Assembly (NCBI GenBank): GCA_017622505.1
Contig: JAGAQZ010000050.1
Location: 1 to 44,989 of the forward strand
Reading direction: 5' to 3'
Source: Lachnospiraceae bacterium
Lineage (GTDB): Bacteria > Bacillota > Clostridia > Lachnospirales > Lachnospiraceae
Length of the DNA stretch: 44,989 nucleotides
In this document: in pieces, positions 16,930 to 26,278 of the stretch
Position numbering within the stretch: position 1 is the stretch's first letter
Layout: every line of letters begins with the position of its first letter
The notes under the pieces: generated by a model
Told to the model about the DNA's origin: nothing
Seen by the model: only the letters and a program-made list of their open reading frames with translations
Databases searched by the model: none
Made by a program: the position numbers and the translations under genes

Positions 16930-17934
16930 TTATTCACTTTTACCACTGTATTTTACCAAAAGCAACTCTACGCACATCCGGTCACTCAAATTACCTTTTT
17001 TCACCGCATCATCGAAGTTCACGCAATCTTCCATTGCTGCCTTAAGTGTAGCGGTACTGAACTTCGCCGCCTGTCCCATATATTTATCTACGATAAAAGG
17101 CTTAAGCTCTGTTTTCTCGGCAATTTTTCTTTTATCGAATCCACGATTACGCAAATCCTTAATCATCAGCATTTGTGCAAACTGACGGCCTATTAAACTT
17201 AAAATCTTCATCGGCGGTTCACGAAGTGCCAACAATTCATAGTATAAACGCAAAGCTTCCATTTGATTTTTATTTGCCATTGCCGAAATCATATCAAAAA
17301 TATGATTTCCGATCACCGTAGTACAAATCGCCTCTACATCCGGCAAATCAATGGAATCTTTCTCCTGCGTATAACAGAATAATTTCTCCAGCTCCTTGGA
17401 CAGAAGTTCCATATCCGATGCAGTTCGCTCCAGAAGCGCTTCCACCGCCCGCACTGTAATCTGTTTATTTTCTTTACGAACAATGGACACAATCCAACGT
17501 TTCAACGTATCTTCATCCTGTACGCGAAACTCCGCCGCATGGCCCGCATTGGTTACGGCTTTATACAATTTGGAACGTTTGTCTGCGGCACTTTCCACAA
17601 AAATGAAAACCGTAGTCTCAGGCTTGTCAGCCAGATACTCCGCCAGCTTGTCTCCGTCTTTCATAAAAAGACCGGAATCCTCTATCAAAATCACTCTGCG
17701 CTCCGCAAAGAAGGGTAAGGTTTCAGCCAAGTCAATCACTTGTCCCACCGTCACTTCCTTGCCAATAAAAGCATTGAAATTCATATCGTCCGACAATGCT
17801 TTCTTACTACTGCTGCCACAGAATGCATTCAACAGCTTATCCCGGTATCTTCTAACAAGATACCCTTCGGGCCCATATAAAAGATATACGGATTTGTATT
17901 TACCTGTTTTTAAATCCTCGTTTATCGCGTACAT
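16930..17934 (-). CDS. holA: DNA polymerase III delta subunit
   Basis: The 334-residue protein opens the sliding clamp in the clamp loader. It shows the N-terminal KYKSVYLLYGPEGYLVRRYRDKLL and LAETLPFFAERRVILIEDSGLF segments, then the helical middle (ALLERTASDMELLSKELEKL) and the collar domain with LLALREPPMKILSLIGRQFAQML, all typical of HolA. The start is the ATG at 17934 because GGAGGGAAC sits right before it; five extra codons in frame upstream are unlikely. Length is normal. It is usually followed by rpsT in Firmicutes, which is not the case here. Confidence 0.93.
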   Translation of the reverse strand: MYAINEDLKTGKYKSVYLLYGPEGYLVRRYRDKLLNAFCGSSSKKALSDDMNFNAFIGKEVTVGQVIDLAETLPFFAERRVILIEDSGLFMKDGDKLAEYLADKPETTVFIFVESAADKRSKLYKAVTNAGHAAEFRVQDEDTLKRWIVSIVRKENKQITVRAVEALLERTASDMELLSKELEKLFCYTQEKDSIDLPDVEAICTTVIGNHIFDMISAMANKNQMEALRLYYELLALREPPMKILSLIGRQFAQMLMIKDLRNRGFDKRKIAEKTELKPFIVDKYMGQAAKFSTATLKAAMEDCVNFDDAVKKGNLSDRMCVELLLVKYSGKSE

Positions 17935-17973
17935 GTTCCCTCCGGGCATCTGAAATAATAATAGTCACATAAC

Positions 17974-18117
17974 AATTCAGCGCATGCATTCGCAAAATCG
18001 TTGCTTCGCAGCTTTCCTTTTGCTCATGTATGGCTTCTCGCCATATAAATTTAGTGAATCGTCCTTATGTAAGCAAGCTTACACGGCCGTTTCACTAAAT
18101 TTGCATTGCTCTGAATT
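17974..18117. repeat. Palindrome-rich structured intergenic element
   Basis: The 183 bases between holA and the purine permease hold an element of 144 bases. The outer arms AATTCAG (17974-17980) and CTGAATT (18111-18117) are complementary. Inside lie three hairpins: GCAAAA/TTTTGC (about 17992-18022), TATGGC/GCCATA (18029-18045), and a 12-bp stem AAATTTAGTGAA/TTCACTAAATTT (18047-18102) whose loop holds GTAAGC/GCTTAC. The overall shape is a multi-arm junction. It ends one base from the permease stop, so it lies in the 3' region of that gene. It looks like a repeat or mobile hairpin element. Confidence 0.8.
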
Positions 18118-18118
18118 T

Positions 18119-19483
18119 TTACAAAAAGATATACTTACAAATAAACAATACTGTAAGAATATACATAAGCGGTGTTAACTTCTTAAATTTACCGCAAACT
18201 AAGTTGATTAATGTGTAAGAAATAACGCCTACTGCAATACCTTCTGAAATGCTGTAAGCCAAAGGCATAAACAGAATTGTAAGGAATGCAGGAATCGCTT
18301 CTGACATATCTTCAAAGTTAATCTTTACAACAGAACCCATCATATAGAAACCTACGGTAATCAATGCGGGTGCAATTGCGAAAGAAGGAATGGTAAGGAA
18401 CAAGGGTGAGAAGAACATAGATAACAGGAATAAAAGACCTGTTACAATTGCTGTCAAACCTGTTCTACCGCCTGCAGTAACACCTGATGCACTTTCTACA
18501 TAAGTTGTGGTTGTAGAGGTACCAAAAATCGCACCAAGAGTGGTTGCAATCGCGTCTGCAAACAAAGCACCTTTGATTTTTGGAAGTTTACCGTCCTTAT
18601 CAAGGAAATCTGCCTTGCTGGATACACCAATCAATGTTCCCAATGTATCAAAGATATCGACAAAAAGGAATGCAAACATAACTACAATAAAGTTCAACCA
18701 GTCAATGCTTGCAAAATCAGCCTTAAATACCTGACCGAAGGTCAATCCGAAAGAACTTAAGTCAAAGCTGATGAATGCAGAAGGGATTGTGCTGTACATT
18801 CCGGCATCTGCATTGGGTACATAAATACCACAAAGTTCAGCAATAATACCAAGAATCCATGTGGCAAAAATACCTAATAAGATACCGCCTTTTACCTTCT
18901 TTACAAGAAGAATGGCTGTAATTATAACACCGATTAAGGCAAGGATTGCACCAACGCCTACAGAAGAAAATAACTCGCCTTTGAAAGTCTGATAGGTAAT
19001 AAGGGTTGCATCACTTTTTACAATTAATTTCGCATCCTGCAAACCAATGAAAGCAACGAATAAACCGATACCAACACTAACTGCTGATTTCAATGTCATG
19101 GGAATCGCATTAAAAATCGCTTCACGCACATTGGTTAAAGAAAGGATAATAAAAATAATACCTTCCGCAAATACTGCCAGCAATGCAATCTGCCATGAAT
19201 AGCCCATACCAAGAACAACAGTATAAGCAAAATATGCATTCAAGCCCATACCGGGTGCCAATGCAAAAGGATAATTAGAGAACAACGCCATACATAAGGT
19301 TCCCACAAAGGAAGCCAACGCTGTCGCAATTAATACTGCATTTGCATCCATTCCGGTTGCGGAAAGAATACTGGGGTTAACTGCCAAAATATATGCCATT
19401 GTCATAAAAGTTGTAACACCGGCAATAATTTCGGTTTTTACGTTTGTTTTGTTGTCTTTTAACTTAAATAGTTTCTCGAGCAT
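18119..19483 (-). CDS. NCS2 family purine permease (AzgA/PbuG type)
   Basis: The 454-residue membrane protein has 12-14 hydrophobic segments. It matches the AzgA/PbuG branch of the nucleobase-cation symporter family: TEIIAGVTTFMTMAYILAVNPSILS at the start, FALAPGMGLNAYFAY (residues around 72-86), and GTSTTTTYVESASGVTAGGRTGLTA near the middle. Substrates of this branch are hypoxanthine, guanine or adenine. It sits 11 bases after apt, so adenine is the most likely cargo: import followed by conversion to AMP. AGGAGG precedes the ATG. Confidence 0.92.
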   Translation of the reverse strand: MLEKLFKLKDNKTNVKTEIIAGVTTFMTMAYILAVNPSILSATGMDANAVLIATALASFVGTLCMALFSNYPFALAPGMGLNAYFAYTVVLGMGYSWQIALLAVFAEGIIFIILSLTNVREAIFNAIPMTLKSAVSVGIGLFVAFIGLQDAKLIVKSDATLITYQTFKGELFSSVGVGAILALIGVIITAILLVKKVKGGILLGIFATWILGIIAELCGIYVPNADAGMYSTIPSAFISFDLSSFGLTFGQVFKADFASIDWLNFIVVMFAFLFVDIFDTLGTLIGVSSKADFLDKDGKLPKIKGALFADAIATTLGAIFGTSTTTTYVESASGVTAGGRTGLTAIVTGLLFLLSMFFSPLFLTIPSFAIAPALITVGFYMMGSVVKINFEDMSEAIPAFLTILFMPLAYSISEGIAVGVISYTLINLVCGKFKKLTPLMYILTVLFICKYIFL

Positions 19484-19494
19484 ACCTTTTCCTC

Positions 19495-20019
19495 CTATTT
19501 GCCCTCGTATGTTATGACCGAAGCCACATCATACTTCTGTAACTTGTCCCGGCCTTTTAATCCGGCCAGTTCCATTAAAAAGATAATTTTTACCACTTCA
19601 CCGCCAAGCATCTCTATCATCTTGGCACACGCTTCAATCGTTCCGCCTGTCGCGATCAAATCATCCACCAAAACAACCTTCTGCCCGGGTTTAATGGCAT
19701 CTTTGTGCATTTCTACCTCTGCACTTCCGTACTCCAAATCATACGTTACCGAAATGGTCTCACAGGGCAATTTACCTTTCTTTCTTGCCGGCACGAAAGG
19801 TTTTCCCATTTCGTACGCAATCGGCACACCGAAGATAAAGCCTCTTGACTCGGTACCGACAATCACATCGAATTCAACCCCATCCAGTAATCCCATCATA
19901 GAATCGATTGCCAGTTTCAAACCATCAGCATCCTGCAACACACTGGTAACGTCACGGAAGATAATTCCTTCTTCCGGAAAATCAGGAATACTTCTTACGT
20001 ATTCTTCGATTTTTTTCAT
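19495..20019 (-). CDS. apt: Adenine phosphoribosyltransferase
   Basis: The 174-residue enzyme turns adenine and PRPP into AMP. It shows YVRSIPDFPEEGIIFRDVT, FVPARKKGKLP, and the PRPP-binding motif VVLVDDLIATGGTIEA (about 115-130). Length is typical. It is cotranscribed with the purine permease, making a small salvage unit. AAAGGGG lies 6 bases before the ATG. No purine riboswitch was seen in the 90-base upstream region. Confidence 0.96.
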   Translation of the reverse strand: MKKIEEYVRSIPDFPEEGIIFRDVTSVLQDADGLKLAIDSMMGLLDGVEFDVIVGTESRGFIFGVPIAYEMGKPFVPARKKGKLPCETISVTYDLEYGSAEVEMHKDAIKPGQKVVLVDDLIATGGTIEACAKMIEMLGGEVVKIIFLMELAGLKGRDKLQKYDVASVITYEGK

Positions 20020-20070
20020 CTCATACCCCTTTCTTCTTTGGTTGTATAAAACAATAAAAAATACAGAAAT

Positions 20071-20100
20071 ATTGTATCACATTTGAATCCGTTTTAACAA
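20071..20100 (-). promoter_or_regulatory. Predicted promoter of the apt-permease operon
   Basis: On the minus strand TTGTTA (20100-20095) and TACAAT (20076-20071) are separated by 18 bases, about 50 bases before the apt start and just after the comEC stop. Confidence 0.55.
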
Positions 20101-20112
20101 GAATAAAGATAG

Positions 20113-22377
20113 TTAACTCTGCTGATTTATATAAATTTTATTCCGCACCGTATAAATCTCAAGCATACCTTTTTCGAAAGTAATCCAAATATTGCTGCCG
20201 ACAGCCTCTAAACTGCGGATTGTCTGTTCGTGTGGGTGCCCGTAAACATTATTTTCTCCACAGGAAATAACCGATACGGCAGGACTCATTGTTTCGATAA
20301 ATGCCTCTGTATTGGCCTCTATGGAAGATCCGTGATGACCTACTTTTAACAAAGTAACATCCTTAATTCCTTGGTTTATTATACTTCTTTCTGCCTCGGC
20401 TCCGGCATCTCCCATAAAAAGTGCATCAAAACCTCCATACTCTAAAAATAAAACCAGCGAAGCCGCATTTTCATCTCCATATAATTGTTTTATCGCCGGC
20501 GAAAGCACTGTCATTGTCATATCACCTATATTTATTTTATTGCCGGTTTCCAGCATAATCACCTCTATCCCGCATAGTTCAGCCAGCATTACAATTTCCG
20601 CAAACTCCTCTTCCAATGCCTTTGGAATATATAGTGTCTCCACACTTATTTCTCCTATGTCACCATCTTCACACAACTCCGTAAAAGCACTCGTATGGTC
20701 CTTGTCCGGATGGGTCAAAAACCATCCGTCAATTTCATCAATCCCTCTATATTTCAAAAACGGTGCAAGGGTGTACTTTCCGATATTCTCCCGCGATGTA
20801 CTTCCGCAATCAATCAAAAATACCTCCCCTTGCGTTTCAATACAAATACCATCTCCTTGTCCCACATCCAAAAATGTAAGGCGGCAGTCAAACTGTTTGG
20901 GTACTGCAAGTAGAATGACCAAAAAAGTCATTATAGCAGCCTGCACAAAATGCACGCTTCGCATAATTTTATGAATTCTTTTTTGCACTCTTACATATTC
21001 CTGCTGTCTGCCTTCCGCATAATCGTTTTCACTTTTCAAGGATTGAATTAAAAGCTTTCTTTTTATTTTAAGTACAATCCAAATCATAATTCCAAGCACA
21101 ATATAAAAAACAGCTATACGCCACGTTTCCGATGCTCCTGTCACATAACTGTTTCCGGGAAGGCTTGCAAATATGGCTAAAATTCTTTCATAGAACCAAA
21201 GTATCACATGAATAATCATTGCCGACAACTTTGCCGGAAAACTCCAAATACCACCCAATATGACAATCATCAGACCAAGTCCGATTAACACCGGCACAAA
21301 AGGAAGTACGCAGACATTTGCAAGAAGTGAATAAATCGGCACCTCATAGTAAGTTCGCATAATAACCGGCACAGTCATATAAATAACGGCAAAGCTGACC
21401 CACAAACCGTCGGCTATTTTCATATGATGCCTATGAATATCAAGAAATGTAGGGTAAAGCGATACAATCCCCATTACCGCAAGAAAAGAAAGCTGTACTC
21501 CGGCATCAAACATCAGCAACGGCTCCCAAACCGCCAGACAGGCTCCCGCAAATGCCAAAGACGTTAACTTATCATGACTTCGGTAGAATATTGGTGCTAT
21601 CAATCCAAAGGCAAACATCATAATCGCCCGAAATGCCGAAGGCGGCATCCCAATCATAATTCCGTAGAAAACAATGAAAATCAGACTGATTACAACAGCC
21701 GGTATCGGCCTCATCTGCATCTTTTTCAGTAATTTATAAATGCATCCGCCAATCATCGATATATGCAATCCGCTGATTGCCAAAATATGATAGATGCCCA
21801 CTTCCTTGTATAACTCCTTAGTCTCTGTCTCCATATGACTTTTATCGCCAAGAAGCATTGCCGACATAATCCCTGCATCTTCCGGCATAAGATAATGCTC
21901 TAACTGTCTTTGGACATATCTACGGATTTCATCCAGACCTTGCATCACATAATCATATTTTTCTCCATAAGAGAGTATTTTACCCTCATACATCACATAA
22001 TCGTAGCCCTTACTTTTATAATATATATTCGCATCAAATTCTCCCGGATTACGGGCACTTTCCGGCAACGTCAAAAAGCCCTGCACCGCCACTGTTTGTC
22101 CAAGTTTAAAATCCTCCTTTGCCTTCACATAGCATCGGACTCCTATGGAATTATCATTGTTGATTTCTTTGGCAGAATCGCCGTAAAAATAGATTTCTGA
22201 TAAATAAAGAATTGTCTGTTCGTTTCTGACTTCCCATGCATCAATCCGCCCCTGCAGGGTAACTGTCGTTTCCGGCAGTTCCCGTGGCGGTAATATTTTC
22301 TCACCTATATAATGTTTTGCAATGCATATGGCAATAATCAGAATACAGAACAGCATAAAAGGTCTTTTGATTCTCAT
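20113..22377 (-). CDS. comEC: ComEC/Rec2 family DNA-import channel protein
   Basis: The 754-residue protein should move single-stranded DNA across the membrane. It has an N-terminal membrane anchor, an OB-like DUF4131 region, the competence membrane domain (YHILAISGLHISMIGG, then VVISLIFIVFYGIMIGMPPSAFRAIMM), and a C-terminal metallo-beta-lactamase domain. The latter starts at LTFLDVGQGDGICIET and shows THPDKDHTS and LLKVGHHGSS, the metal ligands. Length is normal. The start is the ATG at 22377 with AGGA 8 bases upstream; the longer frame begins with TTG inside the previous gene. It is last in the comEA-RR-HK-GerMN-comEC run. Confidence 0.93.
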   Translation of the reverse strand: MRIKRPFMLFCILIIAICIAKHYIGEKILPPRELPETTVTLQGRIDAWEVRNEQTILYLSEIYFYGDSAKEINNDNSIGVRCYVKAKEDFKLGQTVAVQGFLTLPESARNPGEFDANIYYKSKGYDYVMYEGKILSYGEKYDYVMQGLDEIRRYVQRQLEHYLMPEDAGIMSAMLLGDKSHMETETKELYKEVGIYHILAISGLHISMIGGCIYKLLKKMQMRPIPAVVISLIFIVFYGIMIGMPPSAFRAIMMFAFGLIAPIFYRSHDKLTSLAFAGACLAVWEPLLMFDAGVQLSFLAVMGIVSLYPTFLDIHRHHMKIADGLWVSFAVIYMTVPVIMRTYYEVPIYSLLANVCVLPFVPVLIGLGLMIVILGGIWSFPAKLSAMIIHVILWFYERILAIFASLPGNSYVTGASETWRIAVFYIVLGIMIWIVLKIKRKLLIQSLKSENDYAEGRQQEYVRVQKRIHKIMRSVHFVQAAIMTFLVILLAVPKQFDCRLTFLDVGQGDGICIETQGEVFLIDCGSTSRENIGKYTLAPFLKYRGIDEIDGWFLTHPDKDHTSAFTELCEDGDIGEISVETLYIPKALEEEFAEIVMLAELCGIEVIMLETGNKINIGDMTMTVLSPAIKQLYGDENAASLVLFLEYGGFDALFMGDAGAEAERSIINQGIKDVTLLKVGHHGSSIEANTEAFIETMSPAVSVISCGENNVYGHPHEQTIRSLEAVGSNIWITFEKGMLEIYTVRNKIYINQQS

Positions 22378-22408
22378 TCTGACTTTCCTGTTTCGAATAC
22401 CATATTTC

Positions 22409-23344
22409 TTATTCCTGATTTGGTTTATCTTCCACCAAATCAAGATTTCGTCCGAATGTCGTATTAAGGTTCATACTCTCACGATAACTGATTTGACTCT
22501 CTCCGTTTACAAGAATCTGGACCTTATTGACATTATCCAATTCCACCAATGAATTAACAATGGAATATATGGTAACTTCTGAATTTACGGAATATACCTG
22601 AGTCAAAAAAGTCTCATCCAAATTCACATAACAGGTACCATCATTAACCGTTACATTAATCACCTTGGTAGAAGGATTTACGGTTGGGTTGCCTTCCGTC
22701 GGTCCGGGTCCGCTGATTAACTGCTCCATTACCAGCTTTTCCAACGAAACATTGGTGTTATACTCTATTGTGCGATTTACCGGCACCAACGCCGTACCGT
22801 CACTGTTTGCAAAATACAAGCAAAGCGTAACTTCTTGATAAGCATTGATTTCCGTACCCGCATTATCAATAAACTGCCCTGAGTTCATAGCTCCTACAAG
22901 GATACCTGCATAATCAATCATCGGCTCGCCTTCGATTTCAAACTCTACCGTTTCAATTCCCTCTATTTGCGTCACCGTTCGCACAATTGCTGCCCTGACA
23001 AGAATCTCTGTTGTAGGTGGCATATCTTTATACGTTTTGGCAAAGTCAATAATCAATTTATTCTCATTGATTCTGCAGGAATAAATATCAATACCGGAAG
23101 AAATCGAAGCCTTCAGCTTATTGTCTTCGGGTTCTCTCTTCATTACATTCAAAACCTCTGCCACCGCATCGGTTTTATCCGTAGAAAGCAACGCATAATC
23201 AACTGCTACTATAGCGGTTTCTTCACGGTTCATATAATAAACCTTCACTATATTCTGTTGTTCCATATTGTCGCCGTCATTTTTGCAGGCACACATTATG
23301 CCACACATCAGCACTATGACAAACAGTCCAAGCCATTTCTTCAT
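22409..23344 (-). CDS. Lipoprotein with two GerMN domains
   Basis: The 311-residue protein starts with a signal peptide (KKWLGLFVIVLMCGIMC) ending in a lipobox-like MCAC, so it is likely tethered outside the membrane. Two GerMN domains follow (VKVYYMNREETAIVAVD to about residue 140, and QEVTLCLYFANSDG to the end), the fold first seen in spore germination protein GerM and in LpqB. LpqB is the partner of the MtrAB two-component system in Actinobacteria. Here too the gene follows a response regulator and histidine kinase, and comEC comes after it. The start at 23344 has GGAG 6 bases upstream; a TTG four codons earlier is unlikely. Confidence 0.82.
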   Translation of the reverse strand: MKKWLGLFVIVLMCGIMCACKNDGDNMEQQNIVKVYYMNREETAIVAVDYALLSTDKTDAVAEVLNVMKREPEDNKLKASISSGIDIYSCRINENKLIIDFAKTYKDMPPTTEILVRAAIVRTVTQIEGIETVEFEIEGEPMIDYAGILVGAMNSGQFIDNAGTEINAYQEVTLCLYFANSDGTALVPVNRTIEYNTNVSLEKLVMEQLISGPGPTEGNPTVNPSTKVINVTVNDGTCYVNLDETFLTQVYSVNSEVTIYSIVNSLVELDNVNKVQILVNGESQISYRESMNLNTTFGRNLDLVEDKPNQE

Positions 23345-23365
23345 AAAATACTCCAATACTACTTA

Positions 23366-24820
23366 TTACTGGATATAAGACAAAGGCACTTTTACCGTAA
23401 ACACTGTTCCCTCTTCCGGTACACTGCTTACCTTAATCGAACCTCTGTGCATCAAAATTGTACTTCTCGTAATTGCCAGTCCGAGACCGGTTCCGCCGAT
23501 TTCCCTGGAATGAGACTTATCTACACGATAAAAACGCTCAAAAATATGCTTCTGCGATTCTTCGTCAATACCAAGTCCGGAATCCGCCACTTCAAAAGTA
23601 AAAAACTGATGATCCGCATCCAGCGTTACTTTTACCCAGCCTTCTTCGCGATTATATTTGATACCGTTTTCAATCAAATTCGTGATGGCAAGAGATAATT
23701 TTACTTCATCCACTTCCGCAACTACCTGACGCTGACTTTCAAAAATCAAATCAATTCCCTGCTCCTTAGCAAGGGGCATCAGACGTTTAAAAATAGACTC
23801 CATCAACTTATTAATATCCACGCTCTCTATATTTAACTCAGAAGCGGTTTTATCTAATTTAACCAGTGAAAGCAAATCATTGATAATTTTATTTTCTCTG
23901 TCGATTTCATTTACAATATCCGACATAAACTCTTTATACAGCTCTACCGGAACATCCTCTTGCGTATTCAAAGAATCCGCCAATACCTTAACGGAAGTAA
24001 GCGGTGTCTTTAATTCATGGGACACGTTGGATACAAATTCCTGACGGGAATCATCCAACACCTTCATGCGCGCCATCAACTGATTGAACGCATCCGCAAT
24101 ATGCTCTAATTCCGTATAATCTTCCGCCACAATTTTATCACTGGTAAATCCGGCCTTAACCTCGTTAATCGCTGACGTCACCTTATCGAAAGGTTTCATA
24201 ATTTCCCTGGGCACCGCAACCGCAATTCCGAACACAATAATCAAAATTACAATGGCAATCAAGACCGCCTGTCTGTCCAGAATCTCTTGATTATTTACAA
24301 TACTGTCCGCCGATACACTGGTTAAAATAACTCCCACTACCCGCTGCTCTTCATCAACAGTCATTGTAATCGGCACCGTCATTTCTATGTAATTGTTGTT
24401 GTCATCATAATTAGTAATACTCTCGCCCTTGAAACAACGGATCACTTCTTCCGAAATAATGGTTTTACCCTGACTAACATTATAAGTATCTTTGATTACA
24501 TTAAAACTGTTGTTAATAATCAGCACTCGCCCGTCATACAGATTGGATAACATATTCAGCTCTGCATTTACGACTTCGGAACGCTGGTCCTGAAGATAAT
24601 CATACGTAATTAAGTGGTCTGCAAGAATTTTAATCTGGTTCTGAACATCCAAAGTACGCACTTCCAAAGCTCTGTTAAAATAACTTTGCATAATACCGAA
24701 ACGCATGATCAAACAACAGAACAAGCCTACCAGCATCAATATCAGCCCCAGTCTGAATCTAAGACTTCGAAGCATTGTGATTTTATTCAGTTCGCTTTTG
24801 ATTCGTCCGAATAAATTCAT
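23366..24820 (-). CDS. Sensor histidine kinase
   Basis: The 484-residue protein has two membrane segments (about 24-44 and 185-203) around an extracellular sensor of 140 residues, then a HAMP linker, an H-box FVSNVSHELKTPLTS with His268, and an ATPase domain with N (LIENGIKYN), G1 (DSGLGI), F (FERFYRVD) and G2 (GGTGLGLAI) boxes. It belongs to the WalK/ResE/PhoR type. It starts 6 bases after the response regulator stop, so the two are translationally close, and the GerMN lipoprotein follows by 21 bases. The lipoprotein may be an accessory to its sensor domain; that is inference. Confidence 0.93.
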   Translation of the reverse strand: MNLFGRIKSELNKITMLRSLRFRLGLILMLVGLFCCLIMRFGIMQSYFNRALEVRTLDVQNQIKILADHLITYDYLQDQRSEVVNAELNMLSNLYDGRVLIINNSFNVIKDTYNVSQGKTIISEEVIRCFKGESITNYDDNNNYIEMTVPITMTVDEEQRVVGVILTSVSADSIVNNQEILDRQAVLIAIVILIIVFGIAVAVPREIMKPFDKVTSAINEVKAGFTSDKIVAEDYTELEHIADAFNQLMARMKVLDDSRQEFVSNVSHELKTPLTSVKVLADSLNTQEDVPVELYKEFMSDIVNEIDRENKIINDLLSLVKLDKTASELNIESVDINKLMESIFKRLMPLAKEQGIDLIFESQRQVVAEVDEVKLSLAITNLIENGIKYNREEGWVKVTLDADHQFFTFEVADSGLGIDEESQKHIFERFYRVDKSHSREIGGTGLGLAITRSTILMHRGSIKVSSVPEEGTVFTVKVPLSYIQ

Positions 24821-24826
24821 TTTCTA

Positions 24827-25510
24827 TCATCCTTTATAGTAATATCCCTGTCCCCATTTGGTGCATACATACTTAGGCTCGCTTGCCTTTGGTTCAATCT
24901 TCTCGCGAAGACGTCTTACATGCACGTCAACCGTACGCACATCGCCCGGGAAATCAGCTCCCCATACCGCACGCAAAAGTTTCTCTCTGTCATATACTTC
25001 ATCCGGATGCGTAACCAAAAGTTCCAACACATCAAACTCTTTCGCAGTTACATTGATTTCCTTGCCGCAGATATGCAGACGCTTGCAATCTCTTTCCATA
25101 CGGATATCTCCGGATACAATCAAATTCGGATTTCCCTTTTTAGGCGGATCCAGACGACGCATAACCGCCTTCATTCTGGCTTTCACCTCTAATACATTAA
25201 AAGGCTTGGTGATATAATCATCTGCACCGTATTCAAGACCCATAATTTTATCCATATCATCGCCCTTGGCGGTAAGCATAATAATCGGTACATTGGAATA
25301 TTCGCGAATCTGCTGACAAACCTCCATACCTGACAATTTCGGCAACATAATATCCAATAAAATAATATCGTATGCGGTGTTGCGTGCCAATTGCAACGCT
25401 TCCTCACCATCATAAGCACAATCTACCTTAAAGCCTTCCTGTTCAAGACTAAATTTCAGACCTTTTACGATTAACTTTTCATCATCCACAACCAAAACTC
25501 TGTTACCCAT
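24827..25510 (-). CDS. OmpR/PhoB family response regulator
   Basis: The 227-residue protein has a receiver domain (VLVVDDEK, phosphorylation site Asp53 in IILLDIMLP, LTAKGDD, YITKPF) and a winged-helix DNA-binding domain (VTAKEFDVLELLVTHPDEVYDREKLL, then VRTVDVHVRRLREKIE). It is close in type to WalR or ResD. It pairs with the adjacent histidine kinase. GGAGTGTAAA precedes the ATG. It lies 43 bases after comEA, probably in the same operon. Its targets are unknown. Confidence 0.95.
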   Translation of the reverse strand: MGNRVLVVDDEKLIVKGLKFSLEQEGFKVDCAYDGEEALQLARNTAYDIILLDIMLPKLSGMEVCQQIREYSNVPIIMLTAKGDDMDKIMGLEYGADDYITKPFNVLEVKARMKAVMRRLDPPKKGNPNLIVSGDIRMERDCKRLHICGKEINVTAKEFDVLELLVTHPDEVYDREKLLRAVWGADFPGDVRTVDVHVRRLREKIEPKASEPKYVCTKWGQGYYYKG

Positions 25511-25553
25511 TTTACACTCCGCCTTTCTCTTCCAACCTGTATATCTAAAAATT

Positions 25554-26147
25554 TCATCTGCATTCTATGTATGGACTGACCCGGGCATAAATACCCTCTT
25601 TGATGCCCGGCACCTGCATTAATTCTTCCGGACTGTCAAATCCGCCGTTTGCATCCCGATACTTAATAATAGCCTCAGCCCTGCTTTCGCCGATTCCGGG
25701 AATTTGACACAATTGCTTGGCATCCGCCGAATTAAGGTCAATCAAACCGCTTCCTGCGTTAATCTGCCCTTCCCCGATAAAAGGAATCCGCACCTGCTGT
25801 CCGTCTGCAATTTCTTCCACCAGATTCACGCTTTCCCGGTCCGCTTCTTCATCAAAACCACCGGCTGATACAACCGCATCATTAATTCGACTTCCTACCG
25901 GCAATTCATAGACGCCCGGGGTTGTTACCGCACCGCATACGTGGACCCAGATGGTCTCATTAATTCCCGATACGGACGCCATTGTTTCATTCCCTGTTTC
26001 CAAGGCAATAATGTCCGCATCTTCCGCCATTTCATCTGCCTGCACATAATCCTCTTCGTCCAATAATAACTCCGTATCCGCGCACGCCGAACACAGCATT
26101 GCAACAAGCAAAATCAACCCTGCAATTTTCCATATTTTTTTATTCAT
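25554..26147 (-). CDS. comEA: ComEA family DNA-binding lipoprotein-like protein
   Basis: The 197-residue protein starts with a hydrophobic signal (IAGLILLVAMLCSAC), probably a lipid anchor although the lipobox is loose. An acidic stretch follows, then a SLBB domain (IWVHVCGAVTTPGVYELPVGSRINDAV), then a C-terminal helix-hairpin-helix pair (GLIDLNSADAKQLCQIPGIGESRAEAI and LMQVPGIKEGI). This is the layout of ComEA, which binds incoming DNA for ComEC. The start at 26147 has AAGGAAG upstream; the longer frame also has a possible site. It begins the run with the two-component genes. Confidence 0.9.
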   Translation of the reverse strand: MNKKIWKIAGLILLVAMLCSACADTELLLDEEDYVQADEMAEDADIIALETGNETMASVSGINETIWVHVCGAVTTPGVYELPVGSRINDAVVSAGGFDEEADRESVNLVEEIADGQQVRIPFIGEGQINAGSGLIDLNSADAKQLCQIPGIGESRAEAIIKYRDANGGFDSPEELMQVPGIKEGIYARVSPYIECR

Positions 26148-26237
26148 TTTGTCAGCTTCCTTTCGTATTTTCATACAAAAGTCCCTCAAACTGACCGCTA
26201 TTTTTAGTTTAAAATAAATCCCCGCTTATTACAAGAT

Positions 26238-26263
26238 AAAATGCCGAAAATTTTCGGCATTTT
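26238..26263. terminator. Perfect palindromic terminator after the small DMT transporter
   Basis: AAAATGCCGAAAA (26238-26250) is followed at once by its reverse complement TTTTCGGCATTTT (26251-26263), 15 bases past the transporter stop. It separates that gene from the comEA operon. Confidence 0.75.
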
Positions 26264-26278
26264 TCATCGACAATTCTT

